Assembly: GCA_023375675.1 (NCBI GenBank)
Contig: JALQBC010000020.1
Coordinates: 310,001-374,000 of the forward strand
DNA from: Cytospora piceicola
Lineage: Eukaryota; Ascomycota; Sordariomycetes; Diaporthales; Cytosporaceae
Length of the DNA stretch: 64,000 nucleotides
Direction: 5' to 3'
Positions 55,015-64,000 of this stretch are shown piece by piece. The notes beneath the pieces are model-generated. The model did no database searches, had not been told where the DNA came from, and saw only the letters and a program-made list of their open reading frames with translations. How positions within the stretch are numbered: the first letter of the stretch is position 1; each line of letters begins with the position of its first letter. Both the position numbers and the translations under genes were made by a program.

Positions 55015-58000
55015 ATAATTTCAATCGACTTAATCGTTCACTACGATACATCGCGACCTAATTATTTAGTTATCGCTAATTAACTAAACAAACCTTATAA
55101 CCGCTCGAGTAACCGTACTAATAACCGACCTCTACCCGAATAAAGACGAACGTTATACAAATAACCGAATATAGCGAAGACTTTCGAAGAGCACGCCTTC
55201 GAGCGGCGCGCTAAGGCCTATAAATAAGTCTGATTTAATATTACTGACTTAAACAGCACTCTACCTAAAAAGGATAAGGTCGCGAACACGCCCCTCCGTC
55301 GAAAGTCCCTCGATATAACGAAACAGATAGTTCCTTTAACTACCCCTATTAAAGAAATAGTAACCTTATAGAATAAAAACGGTTAAAATAAAGAGATAGT
55401 CGTTATCGTTAACTTTACCTACGATAACTTCGTTAAAAGCGTTAAAGAGTAAGATCTCTTTATAGAATACTGTTACTTAAGTAACGAGGTTAGCTTAGAT
55501 AACGATTTAGTAAAAAAGGTTGCTTTTACTACCGAGATCTATAGTAATAATTTAGATAGAGCTGCCTTTTATTTTATTCTTTTAACTACTACTAGTAAGG
55601 CTTAATAGCCTAATTTTAAAGGAAGTATAAATTTTACTACCTTTTAGAAAAAGTTTATAAAGAACCCCGATACTCTATACTAAGAGTTTAAGTTCCGTAC
55701 TATCGCTTTAACGGTATTCTGTTTATAGGCGTACGAGATCTATTAGATTACCTATAGACTAAATAGTAATTAAGTTATACTCTGTTAATAAGTCTATTTC
55801 CTCGGACGACAGAATATAGTCGATTACGATAAGGATAATCTTAATAAGGATAATTATAATAAAGATAACCTTAAAAGTAATACAGATAACCCTAATAACA
55901 GTAGTAAAAGTACTTATAAGAACTTACTCCTTTATATCGCCTAATAAAAAGGTAAGACTATAAACCTTTAAAAGGAGATCGATAAGTTAACTTAGAAGCT
56001 AAAGAAAGCTAACGATTCGATCGCCTTCTTATACTTTCGATAACGTAAGTATTCCTATTTTACAGATTTTACAACTAACGGTACTCGTATCGAGCGCTTT
56101 ATAAAGGTAGATAGACCTAGTATCTTTTATAATAATCCTATTAAGGATAAGATAGATTTTAAGTTTTAGTTCGATATTATATAAAGAAAGCTAACTACGA
56201 ATACCGACTATTACCGTAACGAAAACGATAAAATAACCGCGATTAAAATAAAGCTTAATAATAACGCTATTAAAAATTTAATACCTTATATCCGTATTTT
56301 AAACCTAAATCGTATTAAAACCGCTAATAAACTAATAACTTATTTTTAGAATAAGTACTTTAATTATAATAAAGCCGATAAGGCCGAGAATAAATTTAGT
56401 AATTTTACTATAAAAGCTAAAGATAATTTCTTTAAGTTTAAGAATAAGTTCGTTTAACTTATAAGAAAAAGCGGTAAGCCTTATATTAAATAGAAGAACC
56501 TTTTAAAGAAGAAGATTACCGACCGTTTAAATAACGCCTTAGTTACTTAGTTCTTAAACCTAACTATCGACTTTAATAAAATCTGTTAGCTATATTAGTA
56601 AGTAGATTTTAACTTTAAGATATAAGCTAAATATAAAGTAGTTATAACTACTAAAAAGACTATTACCGTAACTAGTAGTAATAGTAGTAGCGGTAGCGAA
56701 GAAAGCAGAACTCGATAAGCTAACAGATTTAAATAATCTGCCTTTAAATCTTAAAACGGTAGAACGACTATTAATAACCGTAGTTAAAAGCCTTATAAGC
56801 GCTAATAAATAAAAGGTAAACTTACCGAGCTAAAAGTTATTAAGCTTACCGTAAAAAGGCGCTACTTTAATTATTGTAAGGCAGGTTACCGTGTTCGGAA
56901 CTACCTTACCTCCCTCCCGGGTAATAGTAAAGGAAAAAAAGATAACTATACTCGCCTAGTCGAAATCGCTACTTATATAAGATATAATCTGTCTATCCTT
57001 ACCTTTATAAAAAATAAACTAAACAAAGACTTAAGAAATAAGTAGCTTTAAGAAATCCCGACTCCCGCCTAAGGCCTATAGAATCGATAAAAACCTTAGA
57101 AATTAGTAAGGTATCGAAATTAAAATAAACGATAATCCCTTTTAACTTTTTATAACAGTTCTTAAAAAAAGATCTATTCCTTATCCTTAATACCTTAGCT
57201 TATAATAGATTATCTATTATTACTACTAACTGTCTTATTAATATAAAAGTAAAAGGTTATATATTTATTAGCCTATTATTCGTATAAAGTATATTAAAAA
57301 AACTAAAACCGGAATAAGTAATAGGTTTCTACCTTTAACTTATTAAAGGATACGACAGTAAGCCCTTATTAACTTAATTAATCGATATAGCGCTACGCCT
57401 ATAACTTAAGATTTAAAAATATATATTCTTAGCTATATTCCTTATATTAGATATAAAACACGATATAATATTAAGACGAAAGTAGTTAAAGCACTATAAC
57501 GTACTCCCGGACGTCTACCGACGCCGTCTTCTCTTCTTACTAAATAAAAAGACCTTAGCTAAAAAGGTCTTAGCTAACAGACACGTACAGATAAGCTACT
57601 CTAAGTCTAAGATAGATCCGCACAACCCTACCCCTACGTCTACCGACCTATTAGTAGAAGACGAAAAGAGATATATAAAAGAAAAAGTCCGACGCCGGAT
57701 TAATAAGTTATAAATAAAGATAAATTAGTTACGTAAACAGACTAACTTTACCTTTAATATTATTACTTTAACCCTTACGTACAGTTACTAAGTAAGACTA
57801 TCGCTATATATATCTCGCCTTACTTTATTTATCTGTACTTTAGAAACGGAACAGATAAAGCGATAACTTAAAGAACCGGACAATATACCTAAAAAGATAG
57901 AAAGTACCTCGTCCCCGGCCTTTACCTCTAACTTATTACCTTTACCGAGTTCTCTAAAGGTAAAACGTAACGTATAAAAACCGTATATTCTTAAGTAAGA

Positions 58001-61000
58001 CAGTATTAGCTAGTATAAAGACAGGCTAATTAATATTACCTTAATTAATACAACGCTATTCCTTAATATTATAAAGCAGACTTATATTAATATTACTAAC
58101 CTTTATAAGATCGACTATATTATTACAGATTTAAAGTTTAAGGCTATACCCGACAATAATAAGGAATACCGACGGTTAGCTCGATAAGTCGTTCCTTCCG
58201 AATACTATAACCTTTTAAATATATAGAGTAAAGCTTAATTAAATAAACTTACCGATTACTATCCGGAAGTAAACTATTATATATATTTAAATAATAATAC
58301 TTAAGTAGAGAGTTTTAATTACTTACCTTTATATAAGATATCCTTAAAGAAACTTAAGGTAGCCCGAGCTTATATTTAAAATAACTTAAATAAAAGGTTT
58401 ATCGTTCTTAGTAGTACCTTTTAAGCAGCCTTAATATTAATAATACCAAAGCCTAAAAAAGGTTTACAGTTTTACGTAAACTACTATAAGCTTAATATAC
58501 TTATAAAAAAAAATCGATACCCGTTACCGTTAATCGAGGAAATAATAGCTCGGATATCTAAAGCTAAAATTTTTATAAAACTCGATATTTATTAAGCCTT
58601 TTATAAAGTAAAACTAGCACGACCGGAAGATAAAAAGCTAATAACCTTCTATACTCGATATAAAGTATTTAAGTATAAAGTAGTTCTTTTCGAACTAATA
58701 AATAGTCTAACGACTTTCTAACGGTTTATTAATAACACTTTATAAAAATACCTAAATATCTTTTATAACGCTTATATTAATAATATTTTAATTTACTCTA
58801 ATAACTTCGAAAAGTACTATAAGTATATCTAAAAGGTTTTAAAACGTTTCCGATAAGCTAGCTTACAGGCTAATTTAAAAAAATATAAATTTTATATATC
58901 TTAAACTAAATACCTCGGATTTATTATCGGATCGGAAGGTATAGCCGTTAATCCGGATAAGATTTCTATAGTAAAAAATTAAAGATTACTAACGACTATT
59001 ACTAAAGTTTAGTTCTTTTTAAAAATATATAACTTCTATAGAAAATTTATACCTGCTTATAGCCGTATTATTAAACCTATAACTAATTTAACTAAGAAAG
59101 GTATATAATAAAAATAAAAAGATAAAAAAGCTACTTCTTTCGAAAAGTTAAAATAACAGCTTATATCTACCCTTATACTAACCTACTTCGATTATAATAA
59201 GCTTATATATTTAAAGACCGATACGTTAAACGGTATAGTAGCTAAAGTTTTATTATAACTCTATTCCGACTAAGAATAACACCTTATAAGATTCTTCTTT
59301 AAGAGTATAAAGGGTGCCGAACTTAACTATTTAATTTATAATAAGAAGTTAATAACTATAGTTAAATCTTTACACTTTTAAAAACCGGAGTTAATAAGTT
59401 TTTAACGTAATAAGTTCGATATTATTACCGACTATCGAGTATTAGAATATTTCAGAACTAAACGTTTACTTAATATAAAATAAGTAAATTAGGCAGAAGA
59501 GATATTATATTTTAAGTTCCGTATTACTTATTAACCTAATAAAAAAAATATAGTTATAGATATACTCTTTTATTAGTATACCGATATAAAACCCCTAAAA
59601 CAACGATAAAAAAATTAGTAAACTATAGCTATTTTCCGTTATAACAGGGTTATAAAGGTTTACTCCTTAAAACCTTAAGATCCTTTCGTATATATCGATA
59701 TTCTTAAAGAAATAAGATTATTCGATATTTTACCGTTTATTATACTAAGCGTTTTAAACGAAGTATAACCGCTATTACCTCTATTAGGCGTAATACTATC
59801 CGAGCGCCTATTATCTATAAATATAAAAGATTTAGTTTTTAAAGTATATCGAGAAAAGGTATAAACTTTAATTAAACTTTAAACGATATTCTAAAGTAAA
59901 TATATACTATATAAAAACCGTCTAATAGTATTTATAGCAGAATTCCTTTATACTCGAGTTATTAAAGATCTATATACTCGAGTAGTAACTACTTATCTTA
60001 GCTATAATAAAACCCGACACTTAATAGCCTTTAAATACTAGTAGCTAAAATTAAGTAAAGACGTAAATAATTACGTCGTTAACTATTCTTACTGTCCGTT
60101 TAAAGATTTTAAAAATAAAATACTAAGATTACTATAGCCGATTCTAATACTTAACCGGCTATAGTAACACGTTATTATAAACTTTAAAAGTTAACCGAAG
60201 TATAAGGACTATAGTTACGATAATATTTTCGTTATAATTAATAAATTATTTAAAAAGCTTTAAAGTATACCGTATACTACTTTAGTAACGGTATAAAATA
60301 TAGCTATACTATATTAATAAAGACCTTTCCGCGAGTATAAACTCTTACTAACTGTTAGCTTTAATCGAAAACTGTAGTTTATAGCCGACTTTATTAATAA
60401 GATATCGGAAATCTTAAAGATTAACTAAAGGCTATTATCCTTAAGTTATTTTTAATTAGCCGGATAAGTTAAAATTTATAACTAGTTTATCGATAAGTCT
60501 TTACGTTTATTTATTAACTATTATTAAGATAACTAATATTACGGTTTACCGGTAGTAAATATAGCTTACCGTGCTTATCTATATAACTCGCTAGATAAGG
60601 TAACTCCCTTCGAAGTAATATATAGGTTCTTTATACCTCTGTATTTTAACTAGAAGTAAAGGATATTAGATTTTAAAGGCTTATTAACCTAAGAGAAGCT
60701 ATCCCGTTAAAACGTATAACGTATAGCCGATACTTTACAATCTTATTTCCGGAGAGCTAGAGAAGCTAATATAGTCGTTTAAAAACAGATAGTATAACAA
60801 GCTAATAAACACCGCTATAAACCCGACTTTAACGTCGGAGATTATATATATATTATTAAGAAGACGTAGTCTACTAATAGACTTAATAATAAGTTAGACT
60901 TTCTAATAATATAAAGCTTTTACCGTATTATAGTAAAAAAAAGTTACGCCTTTAAAGTTAATATCTCTGCTAAATAGCGTATACGGCTTATTTTCCTTTT

Positions 61001-61579
61001 TAATCGCTTATATTACGACTCTTATAATCCTTTACCGGGATAAGACTATACTCGACTTAACGTTAAACAGATTAATAGTAAAGATAAATAAGAAGTAAAC
61101 CGTATATTAATATTTCGTATTTATTGTAAAACTTTATAATACTAAATGTAATAACGTAGTTAAAACCTTAACCCGGAGTTTTATAATACTAATTATTTTA
61201 AGAATATACCCCTTAAGATATAAGAGTTCTATAACTATATACCTTAAGCTAAAAGACCGCTATATCGATTAGCGATATAAGAAGCTTTTTATCTCGTAGG
61301 AGAAGACGATAATCCTTACTTAAACGATAACACTTCTTTAAAGGTTAAAGGATAAACGAAGGTACGACGATTAAAACGACGTCGTAAATAATAAAAGCAG
61401 TGCTTATAAGCATTCTTTTTATTTCTAAGCTAAAACCGTAAAGATACTATAATACCTAGGTATAAGGGCCTTATAGTATAGTAGTTTATCCCGAGGCTAA
61501 CCCTCCTTTAGCTGGAAAGCGGTTTAATAGTTATCGTAGCGCTATTAGTTTAATTAAGCCTTAGCGTATTCTTTTTTAC

Positions 61580-61591
61580 AGGGGGGGGTAA
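61580..61591 (+). other. Polypurine tract of retrotransposon 2
   Basis: AGGGGGGGGTAA lies directly before the right LTR, at the position where plus-strand DNA synthesis is primed. It fixes the orientation of the element as plus. Confidence 0.8.
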
Positions 61592-61812
61592 TATTACGGC
61601 GTAGCGTAGCTATACGCGCTATCTAACCTTAACCCTAAAGTCAGCTAGTAACACCTAGCAGACAGCCCTACCTGCACTTTAGGCTTTCTTTAAAGGGCTA
61701 ACCTTACGTTTCCCTTTCTGTTTCCTTTTCTTCTCTATAGCGACGATTCGATTGAAATTCGCAATATACCTGATTTAAGAGCCTAGCCTCTTATATGTCT
61801 CGTGCCGTAACA
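61592..61812. repeat. Right (3') LTR of retrotransposon 2
   Basis: 221 bp from TATTACGG (TGTTACGG with one G-to-A change) to the unmutated CCGTAACA. Differences from the left LTR are transitions. Confidence 0.92.
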
Positions 61813-61817
61813 ATAAG
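61813..61817. repeat. Target-site duplication (ATAAG), right
   Basis: Second copy of the 5-bp duplication. Confidence 0.85.
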
Positions 61818-62560
61818 TAAAGCTATATAAAATAATAATAAGCTAGATTTATAAATACCGGCTATATTTATAATATTAGTTACTTAAATAAATATTCTTT
61901 AATATATAATAGTTAAAGATATATTTATAATAATAAATAACTATATTTTTTTAGTCTTAAGTATTAATTTTAATAAGTATAAAAAAAGCTTATTATAGCC
62001 TTTATATAACTAATTACTTACTAATACATTAGCTTTAAATACTGTTTAAACGTTTAATAATAGCTTTATAATTAAAGTAAGTAATAACTATTTAAGGCTT
62101 ATAATATTTAAAGTTAATATTAAAACAAATTAAAGTAAAAGTAAAAGAAATACCGAAGTATTTATAATACTTATTAACTTATAGCTATTAAAGTTATTAT
62201 TACTTATTTAACTGGTTATAATAACTTTAAATCGAAAAGATAGCTTAATATAATAATCGGAAAAACGAAAAGAATATTAGTATATAATATAAGTATAAGA
62301 AGTTTTAAAATAGCTTAAGAAAGTTATTAATAAAGTAATATAATATAGCTTAAATAGTTAAAGTAATAACTTTAAAGTAATAAAAGTAATAACCTTAGCT
62401 AGTTATAATTTAATTAATTTTAAATACTTTTATATATTATTACTTTTATCGCTTTTAATTATATTATATATAACAGTTTTTTAATATAGTCTGAATTTAA
62501 CCTATAAAGATATTAGTTTTAAGTAGTTTAAAATACGGATTAATTTTAGCTACAGACTGA
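61818..62560. other. AT-rich DNA right of retrotransposon 2
   Basis: Low-complexity A/T sequence with many TAATAA and AAGTAATA units. No gene. Confidence 0.65.
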
Positions 62561-62972
62561 TTTTAACACCTACTACAGGCGTAGCACGTAGTGGGCAGTA
62601 CAGCGTCAGGGTGGGGCCTACGGGTACCTGTAAGCGGCGAATACAAGCGTAATAAATTTAAGCTAACAAGCAAAAACAGACCTAGAACTAAACCCAGTGT
62701 CTGGCTGTTTACCAGATACTGGCAAATACCACAAATGTCAGGGCTCACGCTCTACCATGCCTGCATTACTTTGGAAAACCCTATATTGATAACGACGGTA
62801 TAGCCTACATCATAACGCGCACGCTGCGGAGCACACCAGTAGCCAACCGACCTCTGCAAATCTTTTTCGTCACCATTCCATTTAGCATCACATTTGCCCG
62901 CATGGAGTCCCCGTCAAAGATCTTGGCCATTTTAGGCCTGAGCCGCACTGCCCATCCCAAAGACATCGATAA
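62561..62972. other. Right boundary of the AT-rich block
   Basis: Composition returns to normal at about 62,560. No gene is seen; it should hold the 3' end of the hydrolase transcript. Confidence 0.6.
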
Positions 62973-63716
62973 TCACAAGGCGGCCTCCTCGACCAGGGCC
63001 ATGATCTCTTCTGGCTTGCTCAGAAAAGCCGAGTGCCCAGAGTCCACCCTTTTGACGACAGCACCGGCCAGCTGCGCGAACATCTCCTGCACCGGCGGTG
63101 GGACAGCCTTGTCGCCCGTGCACACCACGTACGTTGACGGTATATACGTGTACGCGCAACGTTCCATGACCGTTTCCTTGACCGCGTTGCTCTGCGGGAT
63201 CACTCGCTCGGCCCAGTACGCCGACTCGTCCGTAGGCAGGTCATTGTACATAGTTGAAATCGGCTCGCGCATCTTGAATCGGCCATCCCAGTGGTCATGG
63301 TCAGGCGAGTCGCCAACAGCGGTCGCAATTGACTGGCCCTTAGGCATGACGAAGGCCGCACAATAGAAAAAGCGGGCCACGCCGCCCTGTAGTCCCCGCT
63401 GCTGGCGGCTCTCAAGACTAAGGTCTTCCGATACAGCCTCCGAACCCACTAGACCCCCGTAAGAGTGCATGAAGACGATGACCGTCTTGTTCTCGTCAAG
63501 GACCAACTTCTTGATTGCAGTCTCGACAGCCCGAGCGTCGTCAGCTAAGGTCTTTTTGGTAAAATCTGGGTCGTTTTGGTCTGTAAGAGAGGGGAATGAA
63601 GGCTGCACGACAGGGAAGCCGCGTGACTCGATGAGTCCAACGAACTTATGGTAGACATCTGGGACTTGGAACGTTCCCTGTAGAAGGACAATAGTGGGCT
63701 TGGTGGGTGATGCCAT
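62973..63716 (-). CDS. Alpha/beta-hydrolase fold protein
   Basis: Single exon, 247 aa, ATG at 63716. It is a small soluble hydrolase of the AB_hydrolase_6 type; the substrate is unknown. The first strand and oxyanion loop read PTIVLLQGTFQVPDVY. The nucleophile elbow is VFMHSYGG with Ser85, the acid is likely Asp202 (VVCTGDKAVPP) and the histidine is His228 (VDSGHSAFLSKPEE). All three are present, so it looks active. The length is typical of stand-alone members related to bacterial salicylate-esterase or AHL-lactonase-like proteins, and such proteins also occur in fungal metabolite clusters. It is the first gene after the third AT-rich block; a link to the P450 13 kb away is only a possibility. 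Confidence 0.9.
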   Translation of the reverse strand: MASPTKPTIVLLQGTFQVPDVYHKFVGLIESRGFPVVQPSFPSLTDQNDPDFTKKTLADDARAVETAIKKLVLDENKTVIVFMHSYGGLVGSEAVSEDLSLESRQQRGLQGGVARFFYCAAFVMPKGQSIATAVGDSPDHDHWDGRFKMREPISTMYNDLPTDESAYWAERVIPQSNAVKETVMERCAYTYIPSTYVVCTGDKAVPPPVQEMFAQLAGAVVKRVDSGHSAFLSKPEEIMALVEEAAL

Positions 63717-64000
63717 AGCGAAGGTGTTCGAATCAGTGTTTGTGATGTTGGTGTCGCCGATGTGGAAGTGTTGCTAGTGTCAAAGTTTTTCAAGTACAGT
63801 GTGCTGTTTGGTACATTGGATTCCAGTCATGCAAGTCACATTGGAGGAGGAAGTGCGTAATATATGCCAGGGGCGAATTTGGAGACAGACCTGTACGCCT
63901 TCATGCGCACACGCCTTTTGCTGCCGAACGCCGACTGGGTACCCTTCCTGATATTCGTGGTGTACAAGGATTCCTCACTATCGGTCTCTTTGTTAGACAA
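63717..64000. other. Upstream region of the hydrolase gene, to window edge
   Basis: 284 bp of normal composition, with no gene visible. Probably promoter of the hydrolase gene. Confidence 0.5.

Larger units (their letters stand above)
54795..61812 (+). mobile_element. Full-length Ty3/gypsy LTR retrotransposon 2, RIP-inactivated
   Basis: 7,018 bp with paired LTRs, TG...CA-type inverted ends and a 5-bp duplication. The plus strand carries gag-pol in the normal gypsy order but with stops throughout. A gag zinc knuckle is decayed to YFNYCKAGYRVRNY (about 56,862-56,905; original Cys codons now Tyr). The reverse transcriptase follows at about 58,510-58,990, with NRYPLPLIEEIIARIS, FIKLDIYQAFYKVKL, TFYTRYKVFKYKVV and AYINNILIYS (YIDDILIYS with Asp-to-Asn changes). 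RNase H-like sequence lies at about 59,150-59,450 (YFDYNKLIYLKTD), and integrase-like sequence at about 60,000-60,700. All visible damage fits C-to-T and G-to-A transitions. It cannot make functional protein as it stands. Confidence 0.93.

Noticed and set aside
62563..62803. Two opposing open frames of 61-70 codons at the right isochore border
   Set aside because: Overlapping shadows of each other without domain or ATG context.

Overview
The window looks like the nuclear genome of a filamentous ascomycete (Pezizomycotina, most likely Sordariomycetes). The genes have short introns with GTAAGT-like donors, CTGAC/CTAAC branch sites and CAG/TAG acceptors. They encode conserved fungal housekeeping proteins, and gene-rich DNA alternates with very AT-rich, transposon-filled DNA that carries the marks of repeat-induced point mutation (RIP).

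Layout. Positions 1-26,250 are a normal-GC, conserved block: the tail of an O-fucosyltransferase-like gene, a gamma-glutamylcyclotransferase/AIG2-like gene, a mitochondrial octanoyltransferase (LipB/Lip2), a stretch of almost 10 kb with no credible gene, an otubain-type deubiquitinase, COP9 signalosome subunit 2, splicing factor Cwc25 (divergent from CSN2), a small NAD(P)-binding protein, an RNA 3'-phosphate-cyclase-like protein, and a mitochondrial tRNA t6A dehydratase (Tcd1/2-like). From 26,846 the window becomes a mosaic. Three AT-rich blocks (about 26.85-39.38, 43.2-44.6 and 50.0-62.56 kb) contain tetranucleotide arrays and two degenerate LTR retrotransposons. The second of these is structurally complete: it has paired 220-bp LTRs, a 5-bp target duplication, a polypurine tract and a readable but stop-riddled Ty3/gypsy pol.

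Between the AT-rich blocks lie two normal-GC islands. Island A (39.4-43.06 kb) holds a short-chain dehydrogenase/reductase and a decayed ankyrin-repeat gene. Island B (44.6-50.0 kb) holds a three-exon gene for an unrecognised, mostly helical-looking protein with an Asn/Asp-rich N-D-x-x-D-x-x-x-D motif, convergent with a cytochrome P450. After the third AT block there is an alpha/beta-hydrolase. The combination of an oxidoreductase, a P450, a possible non-canonical cyclase and a hydrolase, all embedded in RIP-mutated DNA, suggests an accessory natural-product locus. That is inference from gene types and context only.

The most unusual features are the putative cyclase-like gene with its P450, an RNA-cyclase-like protein that appears to lack the catalytic histidine, a 360-bp higher-order repeat built from TAAG units, a GC-richer hairpin cassette inside that repeat region, a dispersed repeat whose copies have suffered RIP to different degrees, and the gene desert upstream of the otubain gene. 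All gene models were built by hand from reading frames and splice signals; exon joins were checked for frame but not against transcripts.
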